From assembly GCA_903939555.1 (NCBI GenBank), contig CAJAHV010000311.1, positions 1-6,298 of the forward strand: a DNA stretch of 6,298 nucleotides. Direction: 5' to 3'. The position numbers were made by a program, and so were the translations under genes. This document shows positions 1-6,297 of this stretch, piece by piece. Under the pieces are notes generated by a model. The model saw only the letters and a list, made by a program, of their open reading frames with translations, was not told where the DNA came from and did not search any database. Source of the stretch: an uncultured Alphaproteobacteria bacterium. Its GTDB lineage: Bacteria; Pseudomonadota; Alphaproteobacteria; Sphingomonadales; Sphingomonadaceae. The number at the start of each line of letters is the position of its first letter. Position 1 is the stretch's first letter.

Positions 1-1427
1 AGGTCGATGCGCCGCCAGATTTCGCCGCTGTCGGCAGCCCATTGCGCGAAACTGTCGTGCTGGTCGCGATAGACATCGGGGTCCGAGCCCTGGAAGCTGA
101 AGATCGCCTGTTTGTAATCGCCAACCACGAACAGCGTGCGCTGGACATCGCGGGCGCCATCGCCATCGAACCAGGGCCGGGTCAGCGCCTCGATGATCTG
201 CCATTGCCGGGCGTTGGTATCCTGCGCTTCATCGACAAGCACATGGTCGATGCGCTGGTCGAGCTTGTAGCGCACCCAATCGGCCGCCCCCGGTGCCTGC
301 AACAGCCGCTGCGCCGCCGCGATCATGTCGTCATAATCGACCACCCCGAGCCGTGCCTTGGCATCGACCCAGTTCGCCGCCAGCCGCACCCCGACGCGCA
401 GATGGGCGGCGGCATGGGTGGCGGCGGCATAGAGATTCTGTTCGGCAACGATCGCCATCACCGCCTCGCCGAGCCGGGTGAACAGCGGTTTGAGCGTCGG
501 ATCGGCCTTGGCCGCGCTGGCCGGGACGGCGCTTTCCTTGCGAACGGTCTTGTTCTGCCCGGTCAGGAAAAAGCGGCACAGCCGGTCGAACGCGGCGGCG
601 CGGTCCTCCGTACCCAGCCAGCCATGGGCTTCGGCGGCCGCCGCCGTCGCTGTCTTGCCGCCATCGCCGGCGAAGGCATCGGCCAGCCGCGTCACCCCCG
701 CCGCATCGAGGCGCGCCAGCGCCGCCACCAGCGCCGTCTGTGCATCGCCGTCGGTGGCCAGCCCGAAGCCGCGCCGCAGCATCGGCTCGATGCCTTCGCT
801 CTTCAGTCCGGCCAGCGCTTCGGCATGGCTGCCGAGCCGGGCGATGACCTGCGCCAGCCGGCCTTCGCCAGATGCGATGCTGATCGCCGCCAGATCGTCC
901 ATGAAAGGCGTATCATGATCCCCCGCTTCGATGGCGGCAGTCAGCAGCCGCCGACGCAGCAGCGCGCTCGCCCGGTCATCAAGGGTAGCAAAGCCCGGCG
1001 TCACCCCGGCCTCGACCGGGAAGCTGGCGATCAGCCCCTGCGCAAAGGCATGGATGGTCTGCACCGCCAGCCCCTGCGGCGCATCGAGCACATCGGCGAA
1101 CAACCGCCGCGCCTGTGCCTGCATTTCGGGCGAATCATCGGTGCGCAGCGCCTGCAGGTCGCTGATCAGTTCGGCATCGCTGCACCGCGCCCAATGCGCC
1201 AGCCGGCCGAACACCCGCGTCTGCATCTCGGCCGCCGCCAGCTTGGTGAAAGTCAGGCACAGGATCGCGTGCGGCGGCGTGCCCTGCAACAACAGCCGCA
1301 GCACCCGGGCAGACAATACCTGCGTCTTGCCGGTGCCCGCCGAAGCCGCCACCCAGGCATGGGCCTGGGGTTCGGCGGCGCTCGCCTGTTCGGGCTTCAG
1401 CAACGCGAGACCGGTCACCGTCGTCAT
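1..1427 (-). CDS. addA: AddA, helicase-nuclease subunit of AddAB (N-terminal 475 residues; gene runs off the left edge)
   Basis: AddA is the 3'-5' superfamily 1 (UvrD/RecB-like) helicase and nuclease subunit of AddAB, which processes double-strand DNA ends for RecA-dependent repair in the cytoplasm. Visible motifs, in order, are Walker A ASAGTGKT (about residues 28-35, Lys34), TFTKLAAAEM (59-68, motif Ia), QTIHAF (123-128), Walker B/motif II DEAQDT (399-404) and motif III VGDYKQAIFSFQGSDP (435-450). Order and spacing are those of an intact AddA. Helicase motifs IV-VI and the C-terminal nuclease domain lie outside the window, since the family is usually about 1100-1200 residues. The ATG at 1427 is chosen because it overlaps the addB stop as ATGA and puts Walker A near residue 30, as usual. 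No clear Shine-Dalgarno sequence precedes it, which suggests translation by coupling to addB. The family call is secure; integrity of the rest cannot be judged. Confidence 0.95.
   Translation of the reverse strand, partial: MTTVTGLALLKPEQASAAEPQAHAWVAASAGTGKTQVLSARVLRLLLQGTPPHAILCLTFTKLAAAEMQTRVFGRLAHWARCSDAELISDLQALRTDDSPEMQAQARRLFADVLDAPQGLAVQTIHAFAQGLIASFPVEAGVTPGFATLDDRASALLRRRLLTAAIEAGDHDTPFMDDLAAISIASGEGRLAQVIARLGSHAEALAGLKSEGIEPMLRRGFGLATDGDAQTALVAALARLDAAGVTRLADAFAGDGGKTATAAAAEAHGWLGTEDRAAAFDRLCRFFLTGQNKTVRKESAVPASAAKADPTLKPLFTRLGEAVMAIVAEQNLYAAATHAAAHLRVGVRLAANWVDAKARLGVVDYDDMIAAAQRLLQAPGAADWVRYKLDQRIDHVLVDEAQDTNARQWQIIEALTRPWFDGDGARDVQRTLFVVGDYKQAIFSFQGSDPDVYRDQHDSFAQWAADSGEIWRRID
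1424..1427 (-). promoter_or_regulatory. ATGA stop-start overlap joining addB to addA
   Basis: On the minus strand the addA ATG (1427-1425) and the addB TGA (1426-1424) share bases in an ATGA. The roughly 20 bases before the ATG contain no convincing AGGAGG-like stretch. This arrangement is typical of translational coupling by termination and reinitiation, and would keep AddA and AddB in matched amounts for their 1:1 complex. The overlap is seen directly; coupling is inferred. Confidence 0.8.
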
Positions 1428-4400
1428 CGCACCAATACCAGTCGCTTCGGCCGGTCCTGCCATTCCGCCACCCGGGCGAGATGGTCGAAATCGCTCCAGC
1501 CATAACCCGGCACGCGCTTGGCCACGAACGGCGCGTTGCCGAGCAGCAGCGCATCGGTTTCGGCAATGGCAATGGCTACGGCGTCAGCGGCATGATCGGC
1601 GGCCGACAGTGGCGGCTTGCCGCGCAGTGCGTCCTTGATCTCGCCGGGACCGGTGCCGCCGCTCAGCTTCCAATAGGCCAGCGCGGCGGGTTCGCCCGCC
1701 AGCGTCGCCCCGGCACGGGTGGCGAGCATGCCCTTGGCCGCCATCGCCATCAGCAGCCCCAACTGGTTGGCCAGCCCGCCGCGCACCGCAGCGGTGCTGG
1801 GTACGCGGCCGGTCTTGTAATCGATAATCGTCAGCCCGCCCTCGGCGCTGCGGTCGATGCGGTCGGCACGGCCCTTCAACGTGATGCCGTTGGGCAACAG
1901 CCATTCGCCCCCGGCTTCGGCAAGCATCTTTGTCAGGCCATCACTATCGGCGGCGATGATCTGTTCGCCCGCCCATTCGATGGCGCGGCGGGCGCGCGGC
2001 CCCCACAGCGCGCGCAGCAGCGGAAACTGCGAGCCTTCGCTGGCCAGCATCTCCTCGATATAGCGATCCAGCAGCTCCAAGCTGCCGCGCCCGCTGTTGA
2101 CCCAGCGTTCGAGCACTTCATGGATACGGTTGCCGCGCGTCGCCGCGGTCGGATCCTGGTCGAGCGGATCGAGCGGCTTCAGGCCGAGCACGGCGCTGGC
2201 GTAAAAGGCGAAGGGATCGGTGACCAGCGTGTCGATCTGCGTCACCGAAATATGGCGCGGCCGGCCGGCAGCGGGCGGTGCCGGGCGCGGTGGCCGGCCG
2301 GGCACCGGCGCGCGGCGCGAATCGATGCCGCGCGCCAGCCGCAGCAGCGCGTCGTCCTTTGCCAGCCCGCCGCAATAGGCCTGCAAGCGCAGCCAGAAGC
2401 GCGACGCCACCAGCGGCGCGCTGGCATCGCGCCGGGCGCGGGTCAGCAACACTTCCGCCGCCCCCATGCCACCGACGAAATCATGCGCGGCAAGCCCGGT
2501 GGCGCGCGCCAGGCCGGGCAGGCCGAGCGTGGTGCGGATGGCGGGCGCCAGCCACGGATCGGGCGCCGGCCGGCCGGGCCATGTGCCTTCGTTGAGCCCG
2601 CCCAGAATCATCAGGTCGGCGCGCTGCAACTGCGCCTCCAGCGGCCCCAGGATGCGGACGCGCGGGTGGCCGCCAAAGGCACTGCGCACCGCGACATCCG
2701 ACAGCAGCGCCCCGACCAGCGCCGGGGCATCGTCACGTTCGAAAGCGCCGAAGCTGGCACCATCGGCCTCGAGCCGCTCGACCAGCGAAGCGAGCGCGCG
2801 GCCATCGGCACCGCTCCACAGCCGCTCCCCGCCCAGCGTGTCACCAACCAGCCGCAGCGCGGCGGCAAGGCGCGGCAGGTCGATGGCCGCTGCGTCCGCC
2901 AACTGCGCGAGCGGCGCCAGTTGCGCCTCCACCCCGTGCCACCACGCCATCGCCTCGGCGGCGCGCGCGGCGGCAGCAGGATGCGCCGCGGGCTCGTCGC
3001 GGCGCAGGCGATTGAGCCCTTCGCCCAGCCAGCGGTCATAAGCCTCGCCAATGCCATCAAGCCCCGATGGCGGGCGCACGCCGCGCAGCGCCAGATCGAG
3101 CCGCCGCACCGCCGCCAGCCAATCGCCACGGCCATCGCCGCTGGCCACCAGCGGATGCTTCAACACGGTCAACAGCGCCACCGGCGAAAACCCCTGCGCC
3201 ATGGCTTCAGCGAGCGCCAGCGCCAGCGCACCGGGCGGTGTCAGCCGCAGCGGCACCCCGGCCGAATCGTCGATCATCAGCCCCCAGCGCCGGCAATGCG
3301 CCGCCACCCGGCGGGCCAGTCCGCGATCGGGGGTGACCAGCGCCGCGCTGCGCCCCGGGGTTTCCAGCGCGCGGCGCAGCGCCAGCGCGATGACCTGTGC
3401 CTCCTCGCCCGGGGTTGCCGCCTCGACGACGCTGACCCCGGCAAAGCTGGCGACATCGGCCTCATGCCAGCCATCGGCCGCCGCCGCCGGCGCCATCGCC
3501 GCCATGATCGCGGTGGTGCGCGCCGCCGGGCCGTCGCGTTCGGTGGCCACACCCCAATCGGCGACATCGGCGCGGTCGCGGCCCAGCCGCGCCAGCAACA
3601 GCTTGAGCCCATATTGCGGGTGCGCCTCGGCATCGCGGCCGCTGTCGCTGTCGCAGCGGATCGCCGCCCAGCGACGTTCGCCCGCCGCCGACAGATCATG
3701 ATCGAGCCCCGGCAGCACGACCAGCCCGGTCGGCAGGCCCAGCACGGCAGCGAGCAGCCGCACTATCGGCGGCGAGGTGCCGGTCACTCCGGCGGCGATA
3801 ACCAGCCCCGCCGGCGGCGCGTCCGCCCAGCGCGCCACCAGCGCGTCGATAAGCACCGCCACCCGCGTGCCGCCGTCGCTGCCGCCGCTGGCCTCGCGTG
3901 CCGATGGCCAGCCGCTGATGACGACATCAAGAAAGCGCAGCGTGTCCTGCCAATGTTCGGCAAGTTCCTGATCGGCAACGACACTGCGCAACCGTTCGGG
4001 ATCGATTTCGGCGGCGAGCAGCGCATCGAGCGTGGCGCCAAGTTCGTCGCCGAGCCGCAGCGCCTCCACCGCGCTGCGCCCGGCCTCGCGCCCGCCCGGC
4101 CCCAGCCCGCGCGGCAATTGCCGCACCAGCCGCGCCAGTTCGAGCCGGCGGACCAGCGGCGCTACCGGCGGCGGCAGCGCTTCTTCGCCACTGGCGAAAC
4201 GGTCAAAACTGTCGTCGCCAAGATCACCAACCGGGGTCAGCCGCGGCAGCAACAGCCCGGTGCCGGCGCGCCGCACAAAGGCATCGGTCAGCGCCCGCGC
4301 GGCGCGCCGGTTGGGCAGCAGCACATGCGCCCGCGCCAGCACCAGCGGATCGCCGCCGCAACGCGCCAATATGCCATCGGCGAGCGCATCGACGAACGCG

Positions 4401-4540
4401 ACATGCGGGGCAATCGTGAACAGGCGCGGGGCGCTTGCCGGCGGGCGCAGGGCTTTTTCCGGCGGGCGCAGGGCGCTGTCTGGCCGCCGCAGGGCGTTTT
4501 CCGGTGGGCGCGGGGCGCCGTTGTCCTCAGACGGTTGCAA
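1424..4540 (-). CDS. addB: AddB, alphaproteobacterial-type double-strand break repair subunit
   Basis: AddB pairs with AddA in the helicase-nuclease that resects DNA double-strand breaks. From a TTG start at 4540 the protein has 1038 residues, close to the usual ~1000. Residues 1-39 are a low-complexity Pro-rich extension. The conserved core begins at FTIAPH (41-46), with LPNRRAARAL around 75-84 and LGGLNEGTWP near 646-655. A Pro/Arg linker (about 745-761) leads into a PD-(D/E)XK nuclease domain (about 764-1038). Nuclease signatures are GNRIHEVLERW (His807), GRADRID (Asp893) and IDYKTG (Asp907, Lys909), so the site looks intact. There is no GxGKT Walker A at the N-terminus. Only four scattered cysteines are present and none lies in the nuclease domain, so a Bacillus-type Fe-S cluster is not supported. 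No in-frame ATG exists between the upstream gene's stop and the core. TTG 4540 is preferred for its GAGGG five bases upstream; ATG 4582 is the alternative. Confidence 0.93.
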   Translation of the reverse strand: MQPSEDNGAPRPPENALRRPDSALRPPEKALRPPASAPRLFTIAPHVAFVDALADGILARCGGDPLVLARAHVLLPNRRAARALTDAFVRRAGTGLLLPRLTPVGDLGDDSFDRFASGEEALPPPVAPLVRRLELARLVRQLPRGLGPGGREAGRSAVEALRLGDELGATLDALLAAEIDPERLRSVVADQELAEHWQDTLRFLDVVISGWPSAREASGGSDGGTRVAVLIDALVARWADAPPAGLVIAAGVTGTSPPIVRLLAAVLGLPTGLVVLPGLDHDLSAAGERRWAAIRCDSDSGRDAEAHPQYGLKLLLARLGRDRADVADWGVATERDGPAARTTAIMAAMAPAAAADGWHEADVASFAGVSVVEAATPGEEAQVIALALRRALETPGRSAALVTPDRGLARRVAAHCRRWGLMIDDSAGVPLRLTPPGALALALAEAMAQGFSPVALLTVLKHPLVASGDGRGDWLAAVRRLDLALRGVRPPSGLDGIGEAYDRWLGEGLNRLRRDEPAAHPAAAARAAEAMAWWHGVEAQLAPLAQLADAAAIDLPRLAAALRLVGDTLGGERLWSGADGRALASLVERLEADGASFGAFERDDAPALVGALLSDVAVRSAFGGHPRVRILGPLEAQLQRADLMILGGLNEGTWPGRPAPDPWLAPAIRTTLGLPGLARATGLAAHDFVGGMGAAEVLLTRARRDASAPLVASRFWLRLQAYCGGLAKDDALLRLARGIDSRRAPVPGRPPRPAPPAAGRPRHISVTQIDTLVTDPFAFYASAVLGLKPLDPLDQDPTAATRGNRIHEVLERWVNSGRGSLELLDRYIEEMLASEGSQFPLLRALWGPRARRAIEWAGEQIIAADSDGLTKMLAEAGGEWLLPNGITLKGRADRIDRSAEGGLTIIDYKTGRVPSTAAVRGGLANQLGLLMAMAAKGMLATRAGATLAGEPAALAYWKLSGGTGPGEIKDALRGKPPLSAADHAADAVAIAIAETDALLLGNAPFVAKRVPGYGWSDFDHLARVAEWQDRPKRLVLVR
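4424..4516 (-). repeat. 21-bp imperfect tandem repeat, four units plus a partial, inside the 5' end of addB
   Basis: Four consecutive 21-base units (on the + strand 4431-4451, 4452-4472, 4473-4493 and 4494-4514), with a 7-base partial copy at 4424-4430, share a core resembling TTTTCCGGCGGGCGCAGG. Because 21 is a multiple of three, they stay in the addB frame and code for heptapeptides APRPPEN / ALRRPDS / ALRPPEK / ALRPPAS, followed by APR and then the conserved AddB core. The units differ at several bases, including third positions and some residue changes, so the array is diverged. It begins about 10 bases past the stop of the upstream gene. Whether it is a functional Pro-rich tail or a replication-slippage expansion in a tolerant N-terminus cannot be told from sequence alone. 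Confidence 0.85.
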
Positions 4541-5300
4541 GCAGGCCCTCGGTTTCGCCGACGCTTGCCGGGGTGCCGACATGGAACCACAGGCCCTGGT
4601 GGACAGCACCGTACAACCGCCCGGCGGCAAGCGCCTTGTGCCATTGCCGCCAGACCGAGAAAGGCTCGACCGGCTCGCCTGCGAACAGGCGTTTCGAAAT
4701 AAGCTGGATGCCCGAATAGACAAAGGGCGCGATGCGGAATTCGCCGCGCGGGCTGACAACGCCCGCCGGATCGAGGTGGAAATCGCCGCGCCCATCATAG
4801 CCAGTGGCGCGCGCCAGCGGTACCAGCAGCAGCAGCGCGTCCATTTCGTCAGGGTTCCAGCGCTGGGCGAGCAGGCGCAGCGTATCGGCCGAGCCGTCGA
4901 TCCACATATTGTCGGCATTGACGACGAAAAACGGATCAGCATCGATCAGCGGCAGCGCCTTGACCACCCCGCCGCCGGTTTCGAGCAATTGCGCGCGTTC
5001 GTCCGACACGCGGATCTTCAGGCCGTCGGGCCGGTCGGCGGTGCGCGCCGCGACGGCGGCATCGATCTGATCGGCAAAATAATGCGCATTGACGACGGCG
5101 GTGCTGACACCGGCGGCCTCCACCCGGTCGAGGGCGCGATCGAGCAGGGTGCGCCCGGCGACTTCGACGAGCGGCTTGGGCCGGGTCGCGGTCAACGGCC
5201 GCATGCGCTTGCCCAGCCCCGCCGCCAGCACCAGCGCCGTGTCCGGCATGACGACATCGATATGCGGGCGCAGCGCCAGCGGGACGCGACTGTGTTTCAT
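4527..5300 (-). CDS. murU: MurU-like sugar-1-phosphate nucleotidyltransferase (NTP_transferase fold)
   Basis: This 257-residue cytoplasmic protein has the fold that joins a nucleoside triphosphate to a sugar-1-phosphate. With an AmgK-like kinase just upstream, the likely reaction is UTP plus MurNAc-1-phosphate to UDP-MurNAc, in peptidoglycan recycling. The signature LAAGLGKRMRPLTATRPKPL occupies residues 25-44 and includes the GxGxRM loop and the sugar-nucleotide-binding PKP. ETGGG lies near 111-115. FFVVNADN carries the metal-binding Asp130, with Ala where many relatives have Gly (NGD). The C-terminus has a HVGTP motif. The ATG at 5300 is chosen because it overlaps the kinase stop as ATGA and has GAAGG seven bases upstream; the next Met (5249, residue 18) lacks such a site. 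The 3' end overlaps addB. The fold is certain. Nucleotide and sugar specificity are inferred from context, and a ManC/GMP-type or other sugar-1-P specificity cannot be excluded. Confidence 0.85.
   Translation of the reverse strand: MKHSRVPLALRPHIDVVMPDTALVLAAGLGKRMRPLTATRPKPLVEVAGRTLLDRALDRVEAAGVSTAVVNAHYFADQIDAAVAARTADRPDGLKIRVSDERAQLLETGGGVVKALPLIDADPFFVVNADNMWIDGSADTLRLLAQRWNPDEMDALLLLVPLARATGYDGRGDFHLDPAGVVSPRGEFRIAPFVYSGIQLISKRLFAGEPVEPFSVWRQWHKALAAGRLYGAVHQGLWFHVGTPASVGETEGLLATV
4546..4550 (-). promoter_or_regulatory. Probable ribosome binding site deciding the addB TTG start
   Basis: The minus strand reads GAGGG at 4550-4546, then five bases (CCTGC), then TTG at 4540 in the addB frame. 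The site lies inside the 3' end of the upstream nucleotidyltransferase gene, whose TGA is at 4529-4527, so the two genes overlap by 14 bases. This is the best-placed Shine-Dalgarno-like sequence near any permitted start codon. The alternative ATG at 4582 has only an AGGG about 11 bases upstream. Confidence 0.5.
5297..5300 (-). promoter_or_regulatory. ATGA stop-start overlap joining the kinase and nucleotidyltransferase genes
   Basis: The nucleotidyltransferase ATG (5300-5298) and the kinase TGA (5299-5297) overlap as ATGA on the minus strand. This implies one mRNA and coupled translation of two enzymes expected to act in succession. The overlap is seen directly; coupling is inferred. Confidence 0.8.
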
Positions 5301-6274
5301 GATGAAACCTTCACGCCGGTCCGCGCGGCGGCAGGAACATGCGCCGCGAACCAGTCCGCCACCGGGGCGAGCGCCGGATCGGCGAGGTTGCGCGTCACCA
5401 ATTCCCACAACCGTGGGTGGAAGGCCGGGTAGCCCGCCTTGCCATCGCGGACATAAAGCCGGGTGAAGACGCCAAGGATCTTGATGTTCCGCTGCGCCGC
5501 CAGAATGGCATAGGCGGTGCGGAAGGCGGCGCCATCGACGCCGGGCCGGGCGGCGAGATAGCGATCAATCATCGCGGCCTCCAGCGCCGGGCTGACGGTG
5601 CGGCGGATGTCCTGGAGCAGCGACGCCAGATCATAGGCCGGATGGCCGGCCAGCGCGTCCTGATAATCGAGCAGACCCAACCCGCGCAGTCCCGGCCGGT
5701 CGATGATCATCAGATTATCGGCGTGATAATCGCGCAGCACCAGCACCGGCGGTTCGGCGCGCACGGCGGACCACAGCGGCGCCCAGGCGGCGTCATAGCC
5801 GGAGGCCTCGGTGATATTCATGGCCGGCAGATACCAGTCCGGAAACAGCCGCGCCTCGCGCAGCAGTTCGGGTTCGGCATAGGGCGGCACCGGCCCGGCC
5901 GGCAATTGGTGGAGCGCCGCCAGAATGTCGACGGCGGTTTCATAGACGGCGCGTTCGCGGCCCGGTTCGCGCACCAGCACCGGGCCGACGCGATCATCGC
6001 CAAAATCCTCCAGCAGCACGAGGCCGATATCAAGCTCGGTCGCCAGTGCCTGCGGGGCCGAAAAACCCATGTCATGCAATTGCCTGCCGATGGCGAGGAA
6101 GGGCCGCGAATCCTCCTTTTCAGGCGGGGCGTCCATCAGCACGGCGGTGCTGCCATCATCGGCATGGACGCGGAAATAGCGCCGGAACGAGGCATCACCG
6201 GCCAAGGGCGCGATGCGGGCGCCGCCCCAGCCATGCCGCGCGAGAAAAGCCGGCGCCGTATCCGGTGGAATCAT
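5297..6274 (-). CDS. amgK: AmgK-like phosphotransferase (APH fold), probable MurNAc/GlcNAc anomeric kinase
   Basis: This 325-residue soluble kinase has the aminoglycoside phosphotransferase (APH/choline kinase) fold. It resembles AmgK, which uses ATP to make MurNAc-1-phosphate or GlcNAc-1-phosphate during cell-wall recycling. GDASFRRYFRV lies near the N-terminus (about 26-36). LLEDFGDD (87-94) fits the hinge region. The catalytic loop is LRDYHADNL, with catalytic Asp182 and Asn187; Leu stands where APH enzymes usually have the His of HGD. The metal-binding LLDYQDALAGHPAYD follows (Asp203, Asp206), then LASLLQDIRR. Length is similar to characterised AmgK proteins, and nothing looks truncated. 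The ATG at 6274 gives the usual short lead into GDASFRRYF, but no Shine-Dalgarno sequence is visible in the 24 bases before it. The frame stays open to the window edge, so a start further upstream cannot be ruled out. Despite the family name, antibiotic resistance is not implied. The adjacent MurU-like gene supports the sugar kinase role. Confidence 0.85.
   Translation of the reverse strand: MIPPDTAPAFLARHGWGGARIAPLAGDASFRRYFRVHADDGSTAVLMDAPPEKEDSRPFLAIGRQLHDMGFSAPQALATELDIGLVLLEDFGDDRVGPVLVREPGRERAVYETAVDILAALHQLPAGPVPPYAEPELLREARLFPDWYLPAMNITEASGYDAAWAPLWSAVRAEPPVLVLRDYHADNLMIIDRPGLRGLGLLDYQDALAGHPAYDLASLLQDIRRTVSPALEAAMIDRYLAARPGVDGAAFRTAYAILAAQRNIKILGVFTRLYVRDGKAGYPAFHPRLWELVTRNLADPALAPVADWFAAHVPAAARTGVKVSS
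5308..5312 (-). promoter_or_regulatory. Shine-Dalgarno-like site for the nucleotidyltransferase gene
   Basis: The minus strand reads GAAGG at 5312-5308, seven bases before the ATG at 5300 and inside the last codons of the kinase gene. Its strength is moderate, but its spacing supports the start at 5300 over the internal Met codon at 5249. Confidence 0.5.
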
Positions 6275-6297
6275 GGGAGAAGGAGGGGGAGGGAGAG
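6275..6297. other. Homopurine/homopyrimidine tract immediately before the kinase start
   Basis: All 23 bases are purines on the + strand (G runs split by single or paired A), so the coding strand is all C and T right up to the kinase ATG. This is where a purine-rich ribosome binding site would be expected, and none exists on the coding strand. The tract may lie in a short leader or within the 3' end of an upstream gene outside the window; tsaE is the usual neighbour in related genomes. Only 24 bases are available, so its function cannot be judged. Confidence 0.6.

Noticed and set aside
42..1505. A 487-codon open frame on the + strand
   Set aside because: It is codon-aligned antisense to addA, which has intact helicase motifs. 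The Arg/Gln/His/Pro-rich translation is typical of a shadow frame.
2276..2307. A 7-bp inverted repeat (CGGTGCC / GGCACCG) as a possible terminator or hairpin
   Set aside because: It lies inside the addB Pro/Arg linker coding region with an 18-base loop and no T-run. Such matches are expected by chance in very GC-rich sequence.
1481..4702. A 1073-codon open frame on the + strand as a possible gene
   Set aside because: It is the codon-aligned complement of addB, explained by absence of TTA, CTA and TCA codons in a high-GC gene. Its translation is low in hydrophobic structure and has no motif, while the minus strand carries clear AddB motifs.
4541..4942. Extension of AddB to a Met codon at 4942, giving 1172 residues
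   Set aside because: It would overlap over 400 bases of the nucleotidyltransferase gene. The extra residues are Ser/Arg/Ala-rich with no resemblance to AddB, and the family length fits a start near 4540.
5301..5408. Extension of the nucleotidyltransferase to a Met codon at 5408, giving 293 residues
   Set aside because: The extra 36 residues run through the 3' end of the kinase gene and look like out-of-frame sequence. The ATG at 5300 has a GAAGG and an ATGA overlap.
4032..5432. A 466-codon open frame on the + strand across the addB-murU junction
   Set aside because: It is antisense to two well-supported genes and codon-aligned with the nucleotidyltransferase part. It has no domain signature or start context.
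5297..6274. Reading the phosphotransferase gene as an aminoglycoside resistance determinant
   Set aside because: The RDYHADNL and DYQDALAGHPAYD motifs and the adjacent nucleotidyltransferase match the AmgK-type housekeeping family. There is no mobile element nearby.
6275..6297. A canonical three-tier G-quadruplex on the + strand
   Set aside because: Only three separate runs of at least three G are present, so the usual four-run pattern is not met. A two-tier form is possible but weak evidence.
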